The notes below the pieces were generated by a model that did not search any database, was not told where the DNA came from, and saw only the letters and a program-made list of their open reading frames with translations. Shown piece by piece: positions 8,530 through 15,663 of a DNA stretch of 64,000 nt. The position numbers were made by a program, and so were the translations under genes. The DNA is from RGIG4079 sp045646905. GTDB lineage: Bacteria > Bacteroidota > Bacteroidia > Bacteroidales > Muribaculaceae. How positions within the stretch are numbered: position 1 is the first letter of the stretch; every line of letters starts with the position of its first letter. Location: contig JAZRLP010000024.1 of the NCBI GenBank assembly GCA_045646905.1, positions 62,001 through 126,000 on the forward strand, read 5' to 3'.

Positions 8530-8688
8530 ACTACAATTTATATTTTTACAAATGTACTAACAAACGAGCAAAATATAAAACTTGTTTTAATATTTTTGAG
8601 CGAGTGTAAGGTATATTTGTAGTCTTTTACAAATATAATGAATTATTTTGTAAAAAGTTGGCGCTTCCAGAATTTTCTTAACTCTATT

Positions 8689-8719
8689 TTTGTTGATTTA
8701 GTGAAAATTGCTAAATTTG
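8689..8719 (+). promoter_or_regulatory. Bacteroidota promoter TTTG-N19-TAAATTTG
   Basis: TTTG at 8689-8692 and TAAATTTG at 8712-8719 are separated by 19 bases, the consensus spacing. The box lies 41 bases before the ATG of the SUMF1-domain gene. A second TATATTTG box without a matching -33 lies at 8612-8619. Confidence 0.7.
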
Positions 8720-8760
8720 TGAAAACAAACTAATATTAAATCTTAAAACTAATATCAGTC

Positions 8761-10989
8761 ATGAGGAAATTTACGGTTATCACATTGTTACTTCTTTGTA
8801 TCTTTGCGCTTAAAGCTAACACAGATCAATCTTATACCGAAGTGGTTAATGGGGTTGAGTTTGAAATGAAATATGTGGAGGGAGGTAATTTTAAATCCAA
8901 TGGGCTTGAATATCATCTAGAAAATTATCATATCTCTGCTACCGAGGTGACACAAGAGCTGTGGGAGGCGGTGATGGGTACGACCGTGGCAATGCAACGC
9001 GATAAAATTAACCCCGCCATGCCCTTAGCCGGCGTGGGAGATAAACACCCCATTTATTATGTGTCACAAAAAGAGGCGAAGGAGTTTTGTGAGCGATTAA
9101 GCCGTCTTACCGGTAGAATTTATTCTTTGCCTATTTGGCAACAATGGCAATATGCCGCAAAGGGTGGAAAACACTCCGGAAATTATAAATATAGTGGTAG
9201 TGATAATGTCAACGATGTGGCTTGGATTAATAGCGAGTCAACCCACCCGGTTGCCACTAAAGCACCAAACGAATTAGGGATTTACGATATGAGTGGCAAT
9301 GTGTATGAATGGTGCGATGGTGACGGACAATTGCGTGGAGGTAGCTGGATGTGCGATGCCCCTTGTGCTGAGTGCAATAATATAAATAACCGCGATGCTC
9401 GTAGCTGTGATAAAATTGTGGGGTTTAGAATTGTGGAGAAACAAATAATAACCAAAGTAGGAGATAATATCGAAATAAACGTCAAAGGAGTTCGCTTTAA
9501 AATGATATCTGTAGAGGGTGGTACATTTCAAATGGGCTCTAACAATGGAAATGAGAAGCCAATCCACAGCGTCACCTTGAGCGACTACTATATCGGCGAA
9601 ACCGAAGTGACACAAGAATTGTGGGAAGCGGTGATGGGTAGCAACCCGTCAATATTTAAAGGACCAAACAAACCGGTTGAGAGTGTGACGTGGAATGACT
9701 GCCAAGAATTTATTAGGAAATTGAATCAAATAACAGGCATAACCTTTTGTCTTCCCACTGAGGCACAATGGGAATATGCCGCCCGAGGAGGAAATAAGAG
9801 CCGAGGATATAAATATTCGGGTAGCAACAACATCAGCGATGTGGCGTGGTATGCTATCAATTCGTTAACATTCACTCATCCAGTTGGCACCAAATCACCT
9901 AATGAATTAGGGATTTATGATATGACAGGTAATGTATGGGAGTGGTGCAGTGATTGGTATTGGTACTATTGGGATGAAAACGGTAGAACGCCATCTAAGA
10001 CGAACCCTACTGGACCCACTTCAGGCTCTTATCGCGTACTCCGTGGTGGCGGTTGGAACGAGAGTGCTCAGTTCTGCCGAGTATCGTCGCGCGATTACTA
10101 TCGCCCGGACAGCAACTTCTTCGTCAGCGGTTTCCGGTTGGTGTGTTCCTCAGAAAAAAAAGACTCGAAAATTAAAGAACAAACGATATTAACAGATAAG
10201 AATGTTCCTTCAAAAGGGCAAAATACAAAAAACGGCTCAAATAAGTCTCTGAACTATAAAGATGCAAAAAACATTACGGAAAAGGTCAATGGAGTTTCTT
10301 TCAAAATGATTAAAGTAGAGGGTGGTACGTTTAAAATGGGTTCCAATGACAGCGGAGCTTATAGCGGTGAAAAACCAGTTCACCGCGTCACCTTGAGAGA
10401 CTACTATATAGGTGAAACTGAAGTAACGCAAGAATTATGGGACGCAGTGATGGGAACTACCATCGTCCAACAACTAGATAAAGCCAAAAACTATCCTATG
10501 TATTATATCTCATGGGAGGATTGTCAAGAGTTTATCGAGAAATTGAATCAAATAACTGGCAAGAATTTCCGTCTCCCCACCGAGGCAGAATGGGAATATG
10601 CAGCACGTGGTGGCAATAAGAGCAAAGGATATAAATATTCAGGTAGCAACACCATCGGGAAAGTTGCGTGGTATGAAGTAAATGCTTATAATGTGGGTTC
10701 AAGTAATTCAAATTATGGCAGACACCCGGTCAGCATCAAATTACCTAATGAATTAGGGATTTATGATATGACAGGTAATGTATGGGAGTGGTGCGGTGAT
10801 TGGTATGGGGATTACATATCGTCATCGCAGACGAACCCTACTGGACCCACTTCAGGCTCTTATCGCGTACTCCGTGGTGGCGGTTGGAACGAGAGTGCTC
10901 AGTTCTGCCGAGTATCGGTTCGCCGCAGTGACACTCCCGGCGCGCGCTACTACAACCTTGGCTTACGCTTGGTTTTGTCTATAGATTAG
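8761..10989 (+). CDS. Secreted protein with three SUMF1/FGE-sulfatase-like domains
   Basis: A 742-residue protein with a Sec signal peptide (cleavage near LKAN) and three tandem SUMF1 (formylglycine-generating-enzyme-like, C-type-lectin fold) domains at about residues 28-225, 235-467 and 505-741. Each has the family motifs: EVTQELWEAVMG, LPTEAQWEYAARGG, NELGIYDMTGNVWEWC and RGGGWN...GFRLV. The first domain is shorter and more diverged. Domains two and three share exact DNA blocks (52 bases at 9897-9948/10743-10794 and 89 bases at 9998-10086/10829-10917), then diverge abruptly in a stretch of NNC/NNT codons (residues 443-454 and 720-733) before GFRLV/GLRLV. That layout resembles variable regions of diversity-generating retroelements. 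Formylglycine-forming activity is not established; most such bacterial proteins are binding or structural (GldK/PorK-like). The next gene encodes an OmpA-domain lipoprotein. Confidence 0.9.
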   Translation: MRKFTVITLLLLCIFALKANTDQSYTEVVNGVEFEMKYVEGGNFKSNGLEYHLENYHISATEVTQELWEAVMGTTVAMQRDKINPAMPLAGVGDKHPIYYVSQKEAKEFCERLSRLTGRIYSLPIWQQWQYAAKGGKHSGNYKYSGSDNVNDVAWINSESTHPVATKAPNELGIYDMSGNVYEWCDGDGQLRGGSWMCDAPCAECNNINNRDARSCDKIVGFRIVEKQIITKVGDNIEINVKGVRFKMISVEGGTFQMGSNNGNEKPIHSVTLSDYYIGETEVTQELWEAVMGSNPSIFKGPNKPVESVTWNDCQEFIRKLNQITGITFCLPTEAQWEYAARGGNKSRGYKYSGSNNISDVAWYAINSLTFTHPVGTKSPNELGIYDMTGNVWEWCSDWYWYYWDENGRTPSKTNPTGPTSGSYRVLRGGGWNESAQFCRVSSRDYYRPDSNFFVSGFRLVCSSEKKDSKIKEQTILTDKNVPSKGQNTKNGSNKSLNYKDAKNITEKVNGVSFKMIKVEGGTFKMGSNDSGAYSGEKPVHRVTLRDYYIGETEVTQELWDAVMGTTIVQQLDKAKNYPMYYISWEDCQEFIEKLNQITGKNFRLPTEAEWEYAARGGNKSKGYKYSGSNTIGKVAWYEVNAYNVGSSNSNYGRHPVSIKLPNELGIYDMTGNVWEWCGDWYGDYISSSQTNPTGPTSGSYRVLRGGGWNESAQFCRVSVRRSDTPGARYYNLGLRLVLSID
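9998..10140 (+). repeat. First copy of intragenic repeat with candidate variable region (VR1)
   Basis: Bases 9998-10086 are identical to 10829-10917. Bases 10087-10128 then differ from the second copy at nearly every codon, while the end (encoding GFRLV) is conserved in protein only. Variable codons include cgc, gat, tac, tat, cgc, gac, agc, aac, ttc, ttc, gtc and agc, i.e. mostly NNC, which is what adenine mutagenesis of AAC codons would give. The segment is visibly more GC-rich than the gene around it. Confidence 0.6.
10829..10975 (+). repeat. Second copy of intragenic repeat with candidate variable region (VR2)
   Basis: Identical to the first copy over 10829-10917, then diverging. Variable codons are cgc, agt, gac, act, ggc, gcg, cgc, tac, tac, aac and ctt, again mostly NNC/NNT. 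It ends within five codons of the stop, the usual place for a retroelement variable region. Silent differences from VR1 in flanking conserved codons (ccg/ccc, ggt/ggc, cgg/cgc) are not adenine-specific, so the two copies would need different templates or an older split. Confidence 0.6.
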
Positions 10990-11036
10990 GGTAAATTACC
11001 TCAATTCCTAAGCTAAAAACATTCAGAGCATAATAA

Positions 11037-11082
11037 CAATTCCGAGAAAGGGGCGTGCGGAGCCGCCCAATGGGGGGAATTG
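11037..11082 (+). other. Nested inverted repeat between SUMF1 and OmpA genes
   Basis: Outer arms CAATTCC (11037-11043) and GGAATTG (11076-11082) enclose a GC-rich inner stem GGGCG (11051-11055) and CGCCC (11064-11068) with an eight-base loop. No U-run follows, so it is a weak terminator candidate. It sits 48 bases past the SUMF1 stop codon. Structured GC-rich hairpins downstream of a variable region are known in diversity-generating systems, but the link here is only suggestive. Confidence 0.4.
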
Positions 11083-11136
11083 AAATTATGCGATGCAAAC
11101 GCAAAAAAATATAAAACAAGAAAAAATAATATAGAT

Positions 11137-12753
11137 ATGAAATTAAATATCAGTCAAATAGTAATCGTAACCATTATCGCAACTTTTTTTGCGAGTTGCA
11201 GTTCTCCCAAAGCAATATATATGGGATCGGATTATGGTAAAGAAAAATATATTTATAAAAATCAATGGCCACGTGAAGATAAGCAGTGCTATTATTGGAA
11301 TACCGGCAAAGGTGAGAACTGGTACATTGCCCAGGTTAAAAAGACGGGGAAGCGAGGAGTTATAGACAAGAAAAGAAATATAATAATACCAATAAAATAT
11401 AATGATATAGCTTATCTAAATGGCGTGTTTAAGTTGACTGACGATTCTGCAAAGTATTATGCAGTATATGATACGTTAGGACAACCTATTATAGATTGGA
11501 ATTGTAAATATACCGATATATCCGTAAAATATGGATCTATTGGAGGGAAAAATGTTACATATTTTATATGTGAGAATAATATAATTCGAGATATAAGAGG
11601 TAATATGTATGATTTGAATTCTGTAGATTTTAGCCGTGAAAAAGAAGTAGTTGGGATAGAGGTGAGGTGGTATGGTAGTGCTTTTGCGTTTAGTTCTTTA
11701 TTATATAATCAAGAAATTGGTTTTTTTGCCAAAGAAAAAGATTATATAGGAGGATATAGAGTGTTTAATGTAAAATTAGATGCAAATGGTCATCTATATC
11801 GCAGTGGGAATTATAAGCCTGAAACGCAAACCAAGAATTACTCTGTTGGAGAATATAATAAAGAACGCAATAGCTATAAGTGGTATTCCACAAGCAGTGG
11901 CTATAATAAGAAAGGGGCACAGTCGACCGACGGCACTACGATAGTTCCTGCCCAATATACCAAGGTGGAATATGTGCCATATTATGATGGGTATTTCGTG
12001 GTGTGGAGCGATGGCTGTTCGGGTGTGTATAACTGCTATGGAAATAATTTGATACCAGTGAGCCGTGGCTATTCATCGTGTGTGAAGACTTGTTCCGACG
12101 GAAGATATTACTATCGAGTATGTAAAAACGGGCTTTATGGTGCGTGCGATTTGCGTGGACGAGAAATCATTGCACCTAAATATGGTTATATAATTTTATA
12201 CAACGGAGTATTTCTTTACAAGGATAAAAATGGGGAGTGGATACCATTGAATTTAGGTATTGACCGTCAAAATAGAATAGTGAAAAATCCTTCATATACT
12301 CCTTGCAATAATAGATATTATGAGATTACGCTCGAACAAAATCAGCTCGAAGAATCATTCGGCAAATATGTAGAGGTCGAACAGATTTCTACTACCGATG
12401 GAAGTCGCGCGTTTAAGTTGGTGTTTGACGACAAGATTTTGTTTGAGTTTGGCAAATACAACCTCAATAGCGAGGCTCTTGATTATATCGACGAAGTGGC
12501 ATCGGCATTGAAAAAACTGCCATCGGCACAAGTGCGCGTAACCGGTTACACCGATAATATTGGTGGTCTTGAGTCTAATCAAATTCTCTCAACACGCCGA
12601 GCGCAAGCAGTAGGTAATAGATTGCAACAAAAAGGAGTCTCTGCCTCACGCATCACCACCAAAGGGATTCCATTGGCTGATTATGTGGCAACAAACGATA
12701 CCGAAGAGGGTCGCGCCCTCAACCGCCGCGTAGAAATCATTATCGAAGAATAG
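11137..12753 (+). CDS. Lipoprotein with WG repeats and C-terminal OmpA peptidoglycan-binding domain
   Basis: A 538-residue protein. The ATG at 11137 is preferred over an in-frame TTG at 11080 because it starts a lipoprotein signal (hydrophobic segment then FASCSS, lipid attachment at the Cys near residue 22). The N-terminal two thirds contain WG-type repeats (GVIDKKRNIIIPIKYNDI; GACDLRGREIIAPKYGYI), which form beta structures found on secreted proteins. Residues ~420-538 are an OmpA-like domain: ILFEFGKYNLNSEALDYI, VTGYTDNIGG, NQILSTRRAQAV and NRRVEIII, with the Asp and Arg that bind diaminopimelate. It probably anchors the outer membrane, or a surface complex including the SUMF1 protein upstream, to peptidoglycan (inference). 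The middle region is strikingly A-rich compared with its end, which suggests a mosaic history. Confidence 0.88.
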   Translation: MKLNISQIVIVTIIATFFASCSSPKAIYMGSDYGKEKYIYKNQWPREDKQCYYWNTGKGENWYIAQVKKTGKRGVIDKKRNIIIPIKYNDIAYLNGVFKLTDDSAKYYAVYDTLGQPIIDWNCKYTDISVKYGSIGGKNVTYFICENNIIRDIRGNMYDLNSVDFSREKEVVGIEVRWYGSAFAFSSLLYNQEIGFFAKEKDYIGGYRVFNVKLDANGHLYRSGNYKPETQTKNYSVGEYNKERNSYKWYSTSSGYNKKGAQSTDGTTIVPAQYTKVEYVPYYDGYFVVWSDGCSGVYNCYGNNLIPVSRGYSSCVKTCSDGRYYYRVCKNGLYGACDLRGREIIAPKYGYIILYNGVFLYKDKNGEWIPLNLGIDRQNRIVKNPSYTPCNNRYYEITLEQNQLEESFGKYVEVEQISTTDGSRAFKLVFDDKILFEFGKYNLNSEALDYIDEVASALKKLPSAQVRVTGYTDNIGGLESNQILSTRRAQAVGNRLQQKGVSASRITTKGIPLADYVATNDTEEGRALNRRVEIIIEE

Positions 12754-12761
12754 GATTAAAA

Positions 12762-12796
12762 GGAAATAGCTTGGTGCAATACCGAGCTATTTTCCA
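12762..12796 (+). terminator. Terminator hairpin after the OmpA lipoprotein gene
   Basis: GGAAATAGCTTGG and CCGAGCTATTTTCC form a strong stem (one bulged base, one G-U pair) around the loop TGCAATA. AGGAAATAGCT (12761-12771) is also the exact inverse of AGCTATTTCCT (12876-12886), 104 bases on, so this convergent gap can form two alternative hairpins. Confidence 0.65.
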
Positions 12797-12910
12797 ATAA
12801 AACTTTATTAATCCGTCCAACTTATTGGGTGCAGTTTATTTTTGACTCCACTTCGTTGCGCAAAAACAATGGAGGAGCTATTTCCTCTTTTCTTTCTCCA
12901 CTCTGCAATT

Positions 12911-13660
12911 TTATAATATTGCTTGGACTTCTTTGAAGGCGAAGGAGCGAGATGTGTTGTGAGTATCGGTGAGGGTGAGAATGCCGTCGGGGGCTACATT
13001 GGTGATGCGTGCCATGAATTGTGTCCCATCGGGTGTAGAATAGGGGTGGAATTCATCGCGACGCCATAGCATAGATATGTAGGCATCGTGGAGCGTATCG
13101 AATTGTGTGGATGTGTCGTAGTGGTCAAATGTTGCAACAATCTCGTCGGTCACTTCGTTTAAAATATCGTCGAGGGAGGTCTCGCTATTGGTGAAGTGGA
13201 TTAACGAAATGGGATTGGGTGCATCGGAAAGGAATTCACGCTGATTGATGTTTAAACCCACTCCCACGATTGACTGGGCTATGTTACAGCCCGAGAGGGT
13301 GTTTTCGATGAGTATGCCACATATTTTCATGTCGCCTACATATATGTCGTTGGGCCATTTGATTGCGACTTCGGCATTGGTAATATAGCGTCGCAAGGTG
13401 TTAACAATCGCAATGCTGACGGCTTCGGAGATGTAGAACTGCTGACGGGCTATGATGTTATTGGGGCGTAATAGCACTGAGAAAGAAAGGTTTTTGTTGG
13501 GCTGCGACTCCCATGTGTTGCCACGCTGTCCGCGACCAGCTGTTTGGACATAGGTTGATACCACTGTGGCATGCGACAAATCACAAGCTCTACCCGATAG
13601 ATAACTATTGGTAGAGCCTATTGATTCAAGTTTTATAATATTTTTAGATGGGATTGCCAT
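12911..13660 (-). CDS. birA: Biotin--[acetyl-CoA-carboxylase] ligase
   Basis: A 249-residue biotin protein ligase that activates biotin with ATP and attaches it to the lysine of biotin carboxyl carrier protein. Motifs seen: STNSYL near the start, the biotinyl-AMP loop QTAGRGQRGNTWES, AIKWPNDIYVGDMKICGIL with the catalytic Lys-Trp-Pro-Asn-Asp, and VGVGLNIN. There is no N-terminal helix-turn-helix, so this is the monofunctional class and not a repressor. The ATG at 13660 is preferred to an in-frame GTG at 13663. It begins five bases after the stop of tsaE and is the last gene of a minus-strand cluster. Confidence 0.95.
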   Translation of the reverse strand: MAIPSKNIIKLESIGSTNSYLSGRACDLSHATVVSTYVQTAGRGQRGNTWESQPNKNLSFSVLLRPNNIIARQQFYISEAVSIAIVNTLRRYITNAEVAIKWPNDIYVGDMKICGILIENTLSGCNIAQSIVGVGLNINQREFLSDAPNPISLIHFTNSETSLDDILNEVTDEIVATFDHYDTSTQFDTLHDAYISMLWRRDEFHPYSTPDGTQFMARITNVAPDGILTLTDTHNTSRSFAFKEVQAIL

Positions 13661-13665
13661 CACGA

Positions 13666-14088
13666 TTATTCAATTGTAATGGTGCGAGTATCGTCGTCAT
13701 TGACAGTGATAGTTACTTTAACGGTGTCGTTGGGAAGTATGTCGGCAACGCGTTCGGGCCATTCAAGGAAACAAAGAGCGCCCGAGTCGAAATAGTCTTC
13801 AACACCTATATCAAACGCTTCTTCGAGCGACTCAAGGCGATATAGGTCGAAGTGGTAGATGAGTTCGGCAGTGGTGTCGCTACGATATTCGTTGATGATA
13901 GAGAAAGAAGGTGAATTGGTAGTGTCATCTTCCACTCCCAATTCTTTGCAAAGCGCATTGATGAAAGTGGTTTTGCCTGCTCCCATCTCGCCATAAAACG
14001 CATATACTGTTTCATCGCCCATAAGAGCCACAAATTCGTGAGCCGCTTGAGCAATGTCGTTGATTGATTTGAGTTGTATAGTTTTCAT
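13666..14088 (-). CDS. tsaE: tRNA threonylcarbamoyladenosine biosynthesis ATPase TsaE
   Basis: TsaE is the small ATPase that resets the TsaBD complex during synthesis of the t6A modification at position 37 of ANN-decoding tRNAs. The 140-residue protein has Walker A GEMGAGKTTFINAL, SPSFSIINEY and the HFDLYRL motif, and LCFLEWPERV containing the conserved Glu-Trp, all in family order and at normal length. It lies between porX (9 bases upstream) and birA (5 bases downstream), an arrangement common in Bacteroidales. Confidence 0.95.
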   Translation of the reverse strand: MKTIQLKSINDIAQAAHEFVALMGDETVYAFYGEMGAGKTTFINALCKELGVEDDTTNSPSFSIINEYRSDTTAELIYHFDLYRLESLEEAFDIGVEDYFDSGALCFLEWPERVADILPNDTVKVTITVNDDDTRTITIE

Positions 14089-14097
14089 ATCGATGAT

Positions 14098-15639
14098 TTA
14101 TTTGCTTGATAATGTGATTAGTGGAATAATCATTTCTTCGAGTGAAATACCCCCGTGCTGGAATGTGTCGGTGTAGTATTGCACATAGTAGTTATAGTTG
14201 TTGGGGTAGGCAAAGAAGTCGCGATTACCAGCAAAGATGTATGTGGTTGATACATTGGGCGATGGTAACCCATATGCTTCGGGTCGTTTTATTTCATACA
14301 CTTGCTTGGGGTTGTAACTCAAGTTTTTGCCAAGTTTGTAGCGTAGGTTGGTATTGGTGTTGCGGTCGCCAACAACTTTTATAGGGTTTTCGGCGCGAAT
14401 TGTTCCGTGGTCGGTGGTGAGTATGATTTTATACCCTTTATCGGCGATTTTACGGAATAAATCAAGGGCCGAAGAGTGTCGGAACCAAGATTCGGTTAGC
14501 GAACGATAAGCAGCGTTTGACGCAGCCAATTCGCGAATCATCTTTGACTCGGTGCGTGCATGTGACAACATGTCGATGAAGTTGAGCACAATGATGTTGA
14601 GGTCGTTGTTCTCAAGATTGGAGAACTCGCGTATGAGTTTTTCACCTGCGACCGAATCGTTAATCTTGTTATATGAAAATTTGCACTGACGGCGATATCG
14701 ATTAAATAATGTTTCAATCAATGGTGATTCGTTGATGTTTTTGCCTTCATCGTCATCTTCGTCAATCCATAAGTCGGGGAACATTTTCTCAATTTGAGCT
14801 GGCATTAAACCCGAAAAGATTGCATTGCGAGCATATTGAGTAGCTGTGGGCAATATTGAGCAATAGAGATCTTCATCAAAGGTGAAATAGTCGCTCAATA
14901 GAGGTTTGATAGTGCGCCATTGGTCAAGACGGAAGTTATCGATAAGAATAAAGAACACCTTTTCGCCATTGTCGAGCAACGGAAATACTTTGGTTTTGAA
15001 AATATCGGGACTCATCACCGGATGATTGTCGCCAGTGAGCCATTTTTCATAATTCTTTTTGACAAATTTGTAGAAAGTAGAGTTGGCTTCGGTCTTTTGC
15101 ATATTGAGCAATTCATCCATGTTGGTGTCGGCCGAGGCTAATTCTAATTCCCAAAATACCAATTTGCCATATAATTCATACCAGTCTTCAATAGATGACG
15201 CATTTGATATGAGCGAAGTGATGTTGTTAAATTCTTGTCGATAGTCGGATGTGGCTTGCACCGATACAAGTTGCTCGCTATGCAGATTTTTCTTTATAGA
15301 GAGCAATATCTGATTGGGATTAACGGGCTTTATTAGATAGTCGGCAATTTTATTGCCAACTGCTTGGTCCATAATGTTTTCTTCCTCACTTTTGGTAATC
15401 ATAATCACGGGAATATGAGGCGCGATTTGTTTTACACGCGATAGGGTTTCCAATCCTGTCAACCCGGGCATATTCTCATCGAGAATAATGAGGTCAAAGT
15501 GTTGCGACTCAACCAATTCAAGCGCATCACGGCCATTGTTGACAGTGATGAGGTTATATCCTTTGTTTTTGAGAAACATTATGTGGGGCTTGAGAAGATC
15601 TATTTCGTCATCGGCCCAAAGTATGGTGTGAGTACTCAT
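14098..15639 (-). CDS. porX: PorX-type response regulator with alkaline-phosphatase/PglZ domain
   Basis: PorX controls type IX secretion in Porphyromonas and Flavobacterium, acting with the histidine kinase PorY and binding sigma factor SigP and PorL. The 513-residue protein begins with a receiver domain (acidic pocket ADDE at 9-12, phosphoacceptor Asp54 in LIILDENMPG, Lys in MITKSEEE). The rest is a PglZ/alkaline-phosphatase-type domain with the metal-binding and substrate stretches FILIDNFRLDQW, NAIFSGLMP, LNFIDMLSHAR and LTTDHGT; such domains are reported to hydrolyse oligonucleotides in PorX. No kinase gene is adjacent. The next gene upstream on the same strand encodes PorW/SprE, strengthening the call. 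Confidence 0.93.
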   Translation of the reverse strand: MSTHTILWADDEIDLLKPHIMFLKNKGYNLITVNNGRDALELVESQHFDLIILDENMPGLTGLETLSRVKQIAPHIPVIMITKSEEENIMDQAVGNKIADYLIKPVNPNQILLSIKKNLHSEQLVSVQATSDYRQEFNNITSLISNASSIEDWYELYGKLVFWELELASADTNMDELLNMQKTEANSTFYKFVKKNYEKWLTGDNHPVMSPDIFKTKVFPLLDNGEKVFFILIDNFRLDQWRTIKPLLSDYFTFDEDLYCSILPTATQYARNAIFSGLMPAQIEKMFPDLWIDEDDDEGKNINESPLIETLFNRYRRQCKFSYNKINDSVAGEKLIREFSNLENNDLNIIVLNFIDMLSHARTESKMIRELAASNAAYRSLTESWFRHSSALDLFRKIADKGYKIILTTDHGTIRAENPIKVVGDRNTNTNLRYKLGKNLSYNPKQVYEIKRPEAYGLPSPNVSTTYIFAGNRDFFAYPNNYNYYVQYYTDTFQHGGISLEEMIIPLITLSSK

Positions 15640-15663
15640 TGCTTAAATTGTTGAGGTTAATAA

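Noticed and set aside
8761..12753. Presence of a complete diversity-generating retroelement in this window
   Set aside because: No reverse transcriptase gene, no AAC-rich template copy and no accessory gene were seen next to the SUMF1 gene; only target-like segments are present.
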